Of a stretch of 64,000 nucleotides of DNA, positions 37,299 to 49,400 are shown piece by piece; position 1 is the stretch's first letter; each line of letters starts with the position of its first letter. The notes below the pieces were generated by a model, which searched no databases, was not told the DNA's origin, and was given only the letters and a program-made list of their open reading frames with translations. A program made the position numbers and the translations under genes. Source of the DNA: Hydractinia symbiolongicarpus (Eukaryota; Cnidaria; Hydrozoa; Anthoathecata; Hydractiniidae). The stretch covers positions 8,184,001 through 8,248,000 of the forward strand of contig NC_079878.1 in assembly GCF_029227915.1 (NCBI RefSeq), written 5' to 3'.

Positions 37299-37485
37299 CG
37301 CAAAGTATATCGTACGTGGATGTGATTTACATTAAGTCTGTCAAAAGCGTGCATGCATGACTGGCTAACTCGACTTTGAAAAAATGTTCAACTGAACAAA
37401 TAACTATAATATTCTTTTTCAAAACACGAGTTTTAAAAATAAATATTTACTTCTCTTTACCATGCTGAAGTCTTATTTTGCATTA

Positions 37486-37890
37486 CTGTAATGATCCGAA
37501 CAAGCGCCCTGGGCGCTTATAATTTTTTTGATTTTTTGCATGGGCGCTTATTCAAAGGGGGCGCTTAAAAAGTGCTGGGCGCTTATAATATTTTCCTAAT
37601 TTTGTACAAATTAAAGACAACAGTGATTTTCAATTTTGTTTTTTCTTCCAAAAAGTAAAACTGAACAAAAGTCGTAACACAATAAACTTTAGTCTTTCCT
37701 TTCGTTCTCAATATAAGAAAGTAAAATTTTCAAATAAACGCCCAGTTTCTCTAGTTTTAGATTAAGCGCCTCCTTTTATCAGGCGTGTGCTTATTTGAGG
37801 GAGGACTTAATGAGTGCTGGGCGCTTATTGATCTTTGAGGAAATTACCTGGGCGCTTGAAAAATGCTGAGCGCTTAATCGAATCATTACA
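37486..37890. mobile_element. TA-flanked MITE with GGGCGCTTA repeats (405 bp)
   Basis: The ends CTGTAATGATCCGAACAAGC (left) and the complement CTGTAATGATTCGATTAAGC (right) are inverted repeats, each bordered by TA (37484-37485 and 37891-37892). Internal copies of GGGCGCTTA occur on both sides, some inverted. There is no coding capacity. TA targets and this end style suggest mobilisation by a pogo/Tigger transposase. It lies just upstream of the first exon of the minus-strand protease. Confidence 0.75.
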
Positions 37891-38719
37891 GTATAAGGTA
37901 ATTTCTGCATGCAAAAAGCTTCGTAATCAATATATCCTTAATGGTCTATGCAAATTTTCGGAAGTTGTATGAGCCAAAAAGGATATATTTTCAAAATCTA
38001 CCGTGGTGCTTCATTAAACGTGTTACTCAAATGAACACCCATATAATGTAAACTAAAAAATTGAACAGTAGTACAATCGTAATCATAATGTTTACGTATT
38101 TTTTAAAAATGGCCTAAAGCGTCAACTAATAAACATTCCTCAACTAGAAGGCTACTTTTGTCTCAGAATCATTAATGCAGGTTTGTAGTTGAGTTCATTC
38201 CACACAATATAATAAAGGCCAGAAAAAAACTTAGTTTACTCAGCTTGTACTGTTAAAATACAGGAGATACTTTCCGTAAAATTCTGTTAACAAAAGAGGC
38301 GTTTTTTGTTTATTCTTGTTAAAAAAACTTAACAAACAACATCGCTTGATGGTGCCACATATTTTTTGTGCACATTTTCGTGTTGCGATGTCTCAATTGG
38401 GAAGTTACCATCAAAAAAATGACGCTAGTTGTAATGGGAGGAACAAACCATAATTAAATACTCGGTGTCATTACTAACCGTATTGAAGGCTACTAACGGA
38501 GGAACATCTGGCAAATTAAATCCAAATCCACGCTCAATTCGTCTCATAATTTTCTGCAGTGAAAACAGGTGACAACGTGATAAAAATGGAGCATTTTTGC
38601 GGATTACATCCGTATTATATCCTTAGTATTACTTACGTACGATGATAATTAGCCCTTGATTGTGAAGTCTTCACTAGTTCAAACCTGTTCCTGTTGGGCC
38701 ATTAGGGGGCTACTAACTG

Positions 38720-38765
38720 GAGGATGGCGTGTTGTAGCCCCCACCCCCCACCCCCCACCCCACCT
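38720..38765. repeat. C-rich simple repeat
   Basis: Runs of CCCCCCA repeat at about 38738-38765, a local G/C-skewed block in an AT-rich setting. Confidence 0.8.
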
Positions 38766-38973
38766 CCCTTCTTCATTCTTCTCTGTAATATTTGGAGTTG
38801 TTATTCATTGAACATGAAATTTACCATAAGTGTTGGCCAGATCTTAAGTAGCAAACTAGTTAAACAATTGCTGATGTCCGCATTTTGAAATGAAAGACTA
38901 AAATATGGAAAAAAAGTTAAAAAAGGAAAAAGAAAAAAGTTCCTGTTGTCGAGTCTTCTTAATTGGTAATACA

Positions 38974-39085
38974 CTAGATAGTGGCCCCTGGAAAAATCCA
39001 CGGGTTCGCCCGTCTTTTTTATGCTACGTTACTTGCGGTATCATTTTACGTGACAGACACGTATACGGGTATATGCTAATATTAA
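38974..39085 (-). mobile_element. Short Helitron-like element
   Basis: Read on the minus strand it carries CCCGTATACGTGTCTGTCAC. It then has a hairpin-like CCGTGGATTTTTCCAGGGGC and ends CTAG followed by T at 38974. The same order is found at 53864-53984. The right border is approximate. Confidence 0.6.
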
Positions 39086-39644
39086 TATTGAGACCCATTT
39101 TGTCTAAGAAAAAAATATATTGGATGTTTTCTGGCTGATAGTGATACTCCTGTTGTTATATCTTCCTGCGGATAGACTTTTTGATTTGCTGGAATAATGC
39201 GCTTTGAAAGTTAAAAAGAGACTGCAAAATAGATTTTAAATACAGCGCATAAGTGTATTTCTGACCATCGACAGATTTTTCTTACTTTTGTATTTAAGAC
39301 TTTGCTATGGTTAAAGTACCTGTTTGATGAAATGAAAGTTGAGCTTATTAATTTATTCAAGACAATGTAATTAAAAATTCGACTGCAAATTCTTTTTCTA
39401 GAAATTCGGAATAATGAACATAATAAAGTATATTTTCTGTTTCAAAATTAGTTTCTACTTTTTCCGTCACAAGAGATATTTCATTACATTAATTCGTTCG
39501 ATTAAAGGATACATTGAAAAAATGTTGAAGTGGAACTTCCTTGTAGCAAACACCTCTCCTGCACGAAACCCTATTCTCGGAGACGGATGGAATTACTCAA
39601 ACAATCATAACAAAACGCCATATAGAGGATACTTTATACAGCCC

Positions 39645-39855
39645 ATAACTTTTGTGGGTTTGATTGACGCGTGGCCTTGTGGTTATGGAGTTCGCTTCGC
39701 AATCACAAGGTCTGTGGTTCGGTCCACAGCGCAGGCACGTTTAGCAAGTGCTGTTACCACAGCTACGGGTAAACCCATGCCATGTGAGGGAAATTGGATA
39801 GGTATTACCGGTGTATACTTAATGTATACATTCCGAACACAGGACCCATATTGAT
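39645..39855 (+). repeat. tRNA-derived SINE
   Basis: A polymerase III A-box-like TGGCCTTGTGGTTATGG (39672-39688) is followed about 30 bases later by a B-box-like GTGGTTCGGTCCAC that forms a perfect stem CTGTGG/CCACAG. This spacing matches a tRNA head. It lies inside a long open frame (39414-39854), which I do not treat as protein coding. The ends of the SINE are approximate. Confidence 0.55.
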
Positions 39856-40079
39856 AACAGTGTTTCCTACACTGAAGTGGCTATATCCTGTATAAATATT
39901 CGAAATAATAATAATAATAATAAGTAAAAACAAATGACACGTCGGAAAACCATCATCAAATTTGAGAAGCTTTTTTGCGTTTTAAACCACTTCCTTATGC
40001 TGTCGCAATTGATGTTGTCATACTTTCTCAATATTTGACAGAAAATGAAAGTGAAAAGATAAACAAATAAGCATTTATG

Positions 40080-40240
40080 CTATAATAAGTAGATATACAA
40101 TAGGTAAACATAGGTTATTGAGATTTATTAACTCGAGGTGATTTATATTCAACGACGCGCAGCGGAGTTGAATATAATATCACCGAGGGTTAATAAATCC
40201 AATAACCTATGTTTACCTATTGTACATATGTTTTATTATA
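40080..40240. mobile_element. Palindromic fold-back element
   Basis: Two arms of about 70 bases are inverted copies. The left has ACAATAGGTAAACATAGGTT through GATTTATATTCAAC; the right has GTTGAATATAATATCACC through AACCTATGTTTACCTATTGT. They surround a GC-rich centre GACGCGCAGCGGA. Transcribed, it would fold into one long hairpin. No coding content. Confidence 0.8.
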
Positions 40241-40870
40241 TACCCAAAAGAGATTGTTATAATTAATATTACTTATTTTGTTTTGTGTTTGTTTTGTTTT
40301 CTTTTTATAGTGTAGATCTATGTCCCCGAAGCGATTTATTTTTGTTTCGATTTCTTTGTTTTGATGTTTTTGTAAAAAGATTTTCTCGACAAAAAAGTTC
40401 CCGCCATTTCACGTGTTTGGAAATCGACCAATCAGAAAACGGACCACTAAGAAACAACCAATCACAGTTAATTACGATAAAAATTAATGAGGCGGAAAGG
40501 ATAAAATCAAAACATGCGTTTACGAATGTTTTGTCAAAACTATTGTCACGTCACAAGCATTGAATAATACGGGTGGAACACGATTATTTATTCAATGGCT
40601 GTTTTTGCTTACGGGTATATAATGATAATATATAAATTATATTGAACCGAAAACAACTTTCAAACTGTTAAATACCTTATTACACGAAATTAACGCTGTG
40701 TGGTTATTAACGCGGTTAAAAATAACAGGTCATTAATTAACGCGATTGCTTGAGAAGACCTAGTTTAAGTGTGTGGAAATTAACGCGGTTAGAGACAAGT
40801 TTTAAAAATTTTCATATGACTAAACATTTTCTATTCAACAACAATTCAATGTAACAGTTAGTAAAACTGT

Positions 40871-41110
40871 CTACTTCATAGCATCGAATGGGTTCAAATG
40901 AATATAATTTGTACCCATTTCCCGAGTATTTTCATCGGTAGCGGTAATACCAGCACTTTGCCAACCATTTTTTATAATACTAACTCCTTTCTTTGATTGG
41001 AGGAACTCGTACGCCTCGACCATCACTGTGGCATGATACGGTTTCAACGTAGACAACTTCAAATCTACTTTGATTGAAGTTATGGCAGATACACATTTTG
41101 AATTTTTCAC
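40871..41110 (-). pseudogene. Transposase C-terminal fragment
   Basis: A minus-strand frame encodes DLKLSTLKPYHATVMVEAY and then IIKNGWQSAGI. The LSTLKP-H...GW..AGI pattern is what I know from the C-terminal end of pogo/Tigger-like DDE transposases in animals. The catalytic part is missing; only the last 80 codons or so survive. It overlaps the start of the plus-strand HIRAN-like fragment. Confidence 0.5.
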
Positions 41111-41294
41111 TGCACTTAGAGGTTTTCATGTTTACTGCAACACTGTTAATTGGGAGCCGCAAGTTGGGCAAAAAAATATCTTTTAAGCGTGAGCACAATA
41201 ACAAGTACGATAAGTTTGCAGTGGCTGGACAAGCGCTCTTGAGAGGTCGATTAGGAGATATAATTGTTAAAAATATTAAGGGCGGTTTTTATTA
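41082..41294 (+). pseudogene. HIRAN-like ORF fragment carried by a transposon
   Basis: Reading starts at ATG 41082 and gives FTALRGFHVYCNTVNWEPQV. A shift in a run of seven A near 41169 is needed to continue with ISFKREHNNKYDKFAVAGQA. The pattern R-G-x-H-V-Y...W-x-P...K/R-E...N-x-x-D-x-x-A-V is HIRAN-like (a domain linked to DNA-end recognition in helicases). The C-terminal third is lost at the right inverted repeat. A related ORF lies at 57398-57874. Confidence 0.5.
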
Positions 41295-42099
41295 ACGCGG
41301 TTGGAAGTCAACCGCGTTAATAACCACACAGCGCTAATTTCGTGTAATAAGGTAAGCTATTTGATGTTTTTATTATTATATTACATTTTCTAATCATTAT
41401 CAAAGGAAACTGTGTATATCACTCATGCGAAGGGTGTATTATGTGCCATTTTAACAAAAACTCGAATACTTGGTGCTAAAAGATCAAAAATATTCAAACT
41501 GGTAATTCAGTTATAATAATACTGGGTAGCGCTAAAGTACTCTTGGACAACCGCCCCTTAATGTAAGATGTTTAATCATCCAAATTCAATTAAAAAATAG
41601 AAAGTGTAGATAAGTAAACAGAAAGAAAAAAAAAGTCAGGCGGCTAAAAGAAGTGGAATAAAAGTTACCAAAAGAATATCGCTTTAAGAAACTGTACGCC
41701 CAGAATTTAAAGAATTTAGAAAATTAAAACAACATTGAAGGATAAAGTACTCCAAAATGCCTTGTTCCCAGGGCATTTTTCCTTTTTAGTACCGAAAGGA
41801 CCCTGGGCATAGAAGGATGCCAAAATAGTATTACCACGCAGTAAGCATTAAAACATTATTGTAAGAAGAAGAGCAGAGGCATTAAAAAAAGGAGAGAATT
41901 TCAATGTATTAAATGCACATTGAAATATTTCTTCGCAAGCGTAAATTTTAAAACTTGTGCTTAAACTATTTTGTGAAAAAATGGCATTGCTCGGGTAATT
42001 TGCCCATGTGAGCGACGGGTTTTTTTAAAACAATAGAAAACATGGAAGATTAACTTCATGCCAGATTTGAACGGTACTGCAAATTCTCAAACGTGACCG

Positions 42100-42190
42100 G
42101 CTAAAAATGACCGCCCTCAGGCGGTCGATAAATGTAAACAGCACTTTATCTTTTATATCGGGCACTTTTTAATGTTCCGATGGTGCCCGA
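42100..42190. mobile_element. Tigger-like transposon end fragment
   Basis: The segment has an inverted pair ATATCGGGCAC / GTGCCCGATAT and closes GAGAGGCTTCACTGTA, the typical CACTG-TA border of Tigger MITEs. No matching left end was found. Confidence 0.4.
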
Positions 42191-43496
42191 TATGGAGAGG
42201 CTTCACTGTATTTGTTATGATGAGGTATACTTGGAGAGTTGTAAATGTAAACAGATGCATTTTCTTTGCTTTTTCTCCTGTTTTAGTGCAGTGTCATCTA
42301 AAATTGCGCAGATTGATTTGCACCCTATTATTCTTTGTGTAAAAAATACGATCAATTTATGTTTCCACAATCCTGCATCTTTTTCTTAAATACTTATGAT
42401 TGTTGTGTAAAGTGTAAAATTTTTAACTCCATTTTTGACGAAGAGGTTTATCTTATTGTACAGCTTTTATTTGTTTTCCATTATTTTATACAAAAAATGT
42501 AGAACAATATTTTTTTTCATTGCTCTGCAATTCGTTTGAAACACTCTCCATCCATGTGTGAGATTATAATTGTCTTTGATAAGAAAATAATTTATAACAA
42601 AATATAATTAACTCAAACAACATATACAAAGGATGAGAGGTATTAATCCCCTCAAAATTTTAAACATGTTATCAGCGATATAAAGCCTTTAATCATACGA
42701 TCACAGCTGGTTGTCTGGAACATATATATACTAAACTCAATTCAAAATTACAAACAAAAAGATATAAGCTCCGATCATAGGGGACCAGAGTACACAGGCA
42801 GGGTCAGAGCAATGATAACTACTACGGTGTCATTTTAAACGCTGTAGTAATTTTCGCATGCGTGGGACAGTTTTTCCAAAACAATAGTAAATATGGGAGC
42901 CTAGCTTCAAGCGAAATTTAGGCCGCACTGCAAACTACCGAAGAGAAGTTATATTTACTTGTACGCATGAATGCCCACCGAAATTATCATGATATGTCAT
43001 CCCTATTTTAAATACCATTTGTTGTATATGGTTTGCAAATATTTTTAAGTCGTAAATTCAATGATTGGCCCGTGGAAAAATTCACTCAGGGAGAAGAACC
43101 ATAGAAAAGATCTAGTTTATGATGTCATACAACTAGTGGAAATTCTAAGCCCAAAGTCTTAAGAATTGATCCTAGACAACTTAGCAAACACTTTCATATG
43201 AAAGTAACTTGTTTTTTCGATGGTGTTATGATTTCATTTCGAACTATTCCTTGGGGAAAGAAGGCTTTACAATGAGTAAAGGTTTAGTAATGTTCGCTGC
43301 TCCTGGAAGAAATACATTATCTTCTCTTTTAGTAGTTGTCACAATAGGCGTGATATTGCTACTGTGTAATCAGGTGATAGTCATCGAACAAGTGTTTATT
43401 CAACTGTACACCTTTAAACTGCCTTAGAAAGCTTTTTATTTTGTAGTTATAAAGTCATTTTTCCATAACAATAAAGCAACGTAGAGTGTTTTGAAA

Positions 43497-46400
43497 ATGA
43501 GCCGTTTACTCCTACTTGTGGCTTGTATAGTCACCTTGAAAGTATCATTTGGTGCGTATCTTCTCTGTACATCTTAACGACAAAGAAACTAAATAAACTT
43601 AGATAATTCTTATAAAACATAGCTAGCTCTATTTCACAGGAGTTACAAAAAAATAACGCTTTAAGATTGCGATGATGTTTTTATTCTTTTAGGATGTGTG
43701 GATAACGACAGTTGTCGACATTACCAGAGAAAGAGCGTGTTTTATTGTGCTCTAAGTTGGGTCAAAAAGGATTGCCCAAGATTGTGCAACCTTTGCAGTG
43801 GTAAGATCTGTTTTTCACGTTATGAGAAGTTTTTAGGAACATTTGTGATGGATGGCGCTCCATTGTTTTTGAATCATATTGTCTTCCCATTTGGCACGGG
43901 AACGTTTTTTAACGTCCAAAAAACGTCATTTTGATCGTTTAATTAACGTACCGTTTGCACATTCAATAAACACTTTTTTCAGGACTTTCAAATAACGTTC
44001 AGCATGTAACGTGCAAATGACGTTCTAAGGAACGTTCAAATAACGTCATTTCGTTAGGTCAATAAACGTTCAATTAACGTACCGTTTGCACATTCAATAA
44101 ACACTTTTTTCAGGACTTTCAAATAACGTTCAGCATGTAACGTGCAAATGACGTTCTAAGGAACGTTCAAATAACGTCATTTCGTTAGGTCAATAAACGT
44201 TCAAATAACGTTCCGTTTGCACATTCAATAACCACTTTTTTCAGGACGTTTAAATAACGTTTCATTTGCAACGTTCAAGTAACATCACTATGGTGATTCA
44301 AGAAACGTTTAAACAACTTCATTAGGGAATTCCGCAGGAAAGCAAGTTAAAAAACAAACAGAATATAAAAATATAAATTTAGTACATTTAAAAACGGTGA
44401 AATACAAGATGATTATGGAACACATTACAAAAAATATAAATAAAAATATTAAATATTAATAAATTAGTATCAGGGTGACTACTACCTGATTACGTGCTTA
44501 TTTTTCTAAGTTTTTCTTTCTAGTTTAAAACTTATTGAACATTTTTTAACAAAATATGTAAGAACATCTAACAAAGTAGTTACCTTGAATACACATGTTA
44601 TGTTGTTATAAATAAATTCTGTAAAATACAAATCTAGATAAATAAAATATTTTAAAAAAATCTTAAATATGCTGTTATCCACATCGGAATATTTGATTAG
44701 AAAAATGGTTGTTTGAGGCCTACAGTAAATTCATAGTGTAATTAATAAAAGCCTTTCTTTTAAAAGTATTTACAAGTATCCACAAAAGAGAGGACGACTT
44801 TAGTTGTTTTTGTTTATAAGCGCCCAGGACGCCACACGCTTTTTTATAAACAACACAAAACTTTGGTTGAGGCCCGGTGTTTCTGTATTATGTTGTGCAA
44901 GAATTGCTCTTTTTTTGACAGATTTGAGTGTTGCTTAAAGCGTTTATTTGTTCAAGTGAACTTTAGAAGCAAAGCCTCTCGGATATAATATACAACTAAA
45001 AACTCAAGAGGGACTGCAAAATAGCGCTCCATGAACTTTTCACAGAGCCTATTGCTAAGAACACTACAGTTTTTTTTATAAGAACTAATTTTTTCATTTA
45101 GTTGCTAAGAAGTTGCTAAGCGTAATATTCAAATTTACCATATTTAAGCTTACACTTGCCATATTGCGCTTTTATTATTATTTACTGGAAAAAAACCGTA
45201 ACAACTCGGTTGCTTACAAAAAAACGTGTATTAAAACAATAACAGAAAAGAAATATATACAGAACTGCAAAAAATATAAAAAATTTTCTCCTTCGAGGCT
45301 TTTATAACGTGCTGCTCTTTCGCCCACCTCCTCCACATCGGTCTGGCGAGGACTTCAGCAAATTAGCTATTGCTTCCTTAATGTTAGCTTCCGTTCCACT
45401 ATTAAATTGATGTAACACACAATCTGTAAAAGAAAAATCAGATATATCTTAATTGAGAAAAAGGTTATTAATTATTTGGCTATTATGTCATTTTATTTTT
45501 AGTGGCCCAAATAGCAAGACCTTCCTGCAATGTTTGACAATGTTCACTTTCGATATCGCTATCATGATATATAGTATCACTACAGATGATGTCTCATAGT
45601 ATTCATCTAGATTTCGAGTATTTGATGAATCAGATTCTTCGACATATTAGGAACAAAAATGAGAACTAGAATAAATAAGGAAACAATTTTTTTGCATAAT
45701 TCTAATAAAACAATACTGACACGAAAGCCAAGTCATCTAAATTTTGCTCACCTTTATACAGTCTGTGTATGAAATTTTAGGCATTATTCTATTTTTCTTG
45801 ATGATTTCACCTTTTAGATATAATATGATTATATAAATGGCACGATATTGTCAAATATTCCAGGATCCATTGTTGGAGTGACAACTACTTGAAATAACAA
45901 CACTTTATAAGAAACTTTTTTCCTAGTTTGCGAGGATTCTATAATGTCATCAATTTGCAGTAATTACAAGAACAGAGGCTTGTGCAAGAAAAACAGTTAC
46001 ATCAAGTTGGTTTGTAAAAAGACTTGTGGGATGTGTGGTAAGGATGGTATGATAAACTAAGAAGAGGAAACTAGATACCTTTAAGATAACCTAGTATATA
46101 TATCCTGTGACAGAATGACAAGAAAAGGACTTTTTTTATATATATATGAATTTTAGGGAACCCATCGTGTATGGACGAAATATCTTCAACAAGATGCGTA
46201 TTTCATAAAACAATAGGCAACTGTAAAACTAACTCGTGGATTCAAAAGAATTGTAAACACACTTGCGGATTGTGCGGTAATGGAGTTGTTTTAATAACAT
46301 TTGGTAGTTTTGAATACATACAGAAATAATAAAATTATTTGTCTCTTACCAACCAGGCACCACACCAACTTCAAAAACAACAACAACTACAGCACCCACT

Positions 46401-49400
46401 AAAGGTACAATTGCGATCACTAATAATCCAAGCTGTTTATGTTCAGGGAAAGTCTTCCATCTACTTGAACTCTAACGTACTGCCGACCTAAAAATATAAA
46501 CAGTATTGTCCCCTTTTTTTCAAATACTATTATTACGTCCTAACAGCATTTATTCTTACATGTAACACATCATGAAATAGCTTTTTACAAAACTCTTTTT
46601 CAATTAATTTTTGCAATTCAGTTACTAGACCAACTACTGACCAGAGAAAGACGACAGTTAAAGGTAAAATGTTATTTAATACTTCTTCTTCTATATAATA
46701 ACTAGTCGATAAAGCCCGTGGAAAAACCCACTTATGCAGATTAAAAATGAAAAGAAAGTGTTAATTGAGTTTTGATGACGTCAGCAACCCATCCATAAAA
46801 AAAACTTATAACCTTGTTTTCACGTTACCTCTATTGCTCTATCAGCAAAGAACCGCAAAAGCTCACAAAATATTTTGTTCAGGAATTTTATATATCTAAT
46901 GCCTTCATCGAATAGATCTTGAAACGCTGATCAAGAAAATGTATAATTTTCGTGATCGTGTACTTTTGACAAACGGATGCTGAGATATTAGGGTTTAAAG
47001 GTTTTTTGATGACGCCATTAACCCGTTCATTCCGAAACGGATTCGGTGACCTAGGTCTGAAAAACTTACCCAAATTTGTCCTTGGTGGTCCTAGTTACCC
47101 ACGCGTGAAAAGTCATTGACGTCACTACCTCGTTTCCAAGTTATTTGGCCTCAAACTTTCAAGTGCATTTAAATGGCTTTACTAATCTCAATATTCATTC
47201 CTTTGACGTCAATATTGTTTTACGTCAAAGTTTGGTAAATGACAGAACAATTTTATAGGTTATATTTTATTATAGGCTTTTTTAAAGAAAAATGTAAAGA
47301 ATATGATCCACTTAGCCCGTGGAGTAATCCAGTTAGGCAGAAGGACAATGGAAAAATAGGTTGTTTTAGATTTTTTTGCTGATGCCAGCAGTGCAAACAC
47401 AAAATAAATAAATATAGAAACTTGTTTTCATATTTTCTCTATTTTCTCCAAGAAAGTGCATATGGTGGCGTGGTTTAGATGAGCGGTTATGGAAATATAA
47501 GGGTTTAAAAATTTTGCTGACGTCAGCAAGGAGATGACGTCAGTTATTTCCACCCGTTTCCAAATTATTTTAAGTTTAATTTTAAATTTAAAAGTTCAAT
47601 GCAATGGCTTTACTAATCTTAATATACTTTCCTTTAACGTCAATATCGCTTTAACGTCAAAGTTGGCTAATTTATAGAACAAATTTATAGGCGATGTTTT
47701 ATCAAAGAAATTGTATCCACTTTGTATAGATTTAATACCCATAGTAACTTTGACTCTCCAATAATTTGTCATGGAACGCGCAAAGGATGTAAAATGTATG
47801 CACCAAGGTCGAAAATCGCCATGGCTAAGTATCTCAAAGCTACATAATAATTACCTAATACTTTTTGCACATCGACGATTTTACATATGTCGTGCAGAAT
47901 ATTTTTGTAAACAGTGGCGCAATTTCGCATCTCAGTTTCTGAAATAAATTGATGATGTCATAACATGTGGTTGCAATATATTGACACACATTTAATCTAT
48001 TTGTTATTTTGTTCAACAGTGTCAACTTCAACAACAACAACTTTAAAACCAACAGCAAGTAAGGTTTTTGTATTTCGTTGCTTGCAACATTTCACCATTT
48101 GAACATCCAAATGCATGCTTTTATAAAATTTCAGTTTCCATTGTTTTTGAAGTGGAACACTATGTCCAATCAGAGCATGTGACTCTATATATTTTATTTT
48201 TTATTTTTAATATCAATGCTTGTTATACCAAAGACTGTTACCAACGAAGATCTTTTGTCTTTTGGTCTTGCTTTTCCTTCTGATATTTTTTATTTTTATC
48301 TCTCTTATCCATTACTCATTTTATTCATTGACAATATGATATTGATGTTGCAAACGTCCTTTCTTTTTTAGCGAAACAAACTGGAAGACCAAGCACTGCA
48401 CCTCCTGGTATGGAAGTATACGGGATGTTTTCAGGAGAGGTTTCTTCAAGACTTAGTAGTAAAACACAACAATCCGACCAGTGCGAGACAACGTTTTTGA
48501 TTCTGTATTTTTTTCCTTCTAGGCACCTGTGGAATTTCCTCTGTAGCTAGTGGACGGGTTATTGCCGGTGAAGATTCAAAACAGGGACAATGGCCGTGGC
48601 AAGTTGCCATGCAAAAGTATGGTCGATTTTTCTGTGGTGGCTCCCTGATTGCGCCAGATTGGGTTTTGACAGCAGCGCATTGCGTGCAGCAAACATCCGA
48701 AAGCTCTCTTAAAATTATCGCAGGTGCGGTGACTGTACAATTATGAAATACTTAACAGTCTAAAGTATGACTTTTCTTGTGAGGCAATAATATGGCTAGA
48801 AGTTGCGTACCTTTCTGTTAGTAATAAAAAGTAGTCTTTAAACAACGAACTTTTTTCTTGAATCTATTTCTAAATTATCAGGCATTTGAACTTTTCTCCA
48901 AAAATAAACTGTAACCAATTTGTTAAATTGAATATTGTTTTGTTTAGTTCAGTGCTTCTTAAAAACTATATAGGATTTGTTTACCTGTGCAAACAAACAA
49001 AATGTACGTTGCTTTTACTTACGATTATAACACATTGTTTCAGGTGACCTCCATCGTTCGAAAACTTCTGGAATGGAACAAACTGCGAAGGTGAAGTTGA
49101 TTATCTCGCATGCGCAATATCAAAAACCAACACCGCTAAATCATGATATTGCGTTAATTAAGTTATCAAATGCGTTCAAGTTAAACGACAACGTACGTAC
49201 AGTTTGTTTACCAAAGCAAGGTGGACATGTTGCTGTTGGAAGCCAATGTTACATATCAGGTTCGTAACCCTTACTTAGTATATTACATGATTTTCTCATT
49301 AACAATTCAAGCACCAACTCATCAACTTTTTCTCTATCTACTTAAAGAACTTTACCTTTATTAAGAGTAAGCAGTGCAGCAGATCTGACCATAAGAGATA

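Larger units (their letters stand above)
40675..41352. mobile_element. TA-flanked DNA transposon with 43-bp inverted ends
   Basis: The left end begins CCTTATTACACGAAATTAAC and the right end is its inverse with one mismatch over about 43 bases. TA lies on both outer sides (40673-40674 and 41353-41354). Both ends carry the word TTAACGCGGTT, which also occurs inside. The element is 678 bp and contains a minus-strand transposase C-terminal fragment and a plus-strand HIRAN-like fragment, so it is an internally deleted copy of a larger element. Confidence 0.85.

Noticed and set aside
39414-39854. 146-codon plus-strand ORF
   Set aside because: The C-terminal half lies on a tRNA-like SINE with A and B boxes, and the rest has no motif or splice support.
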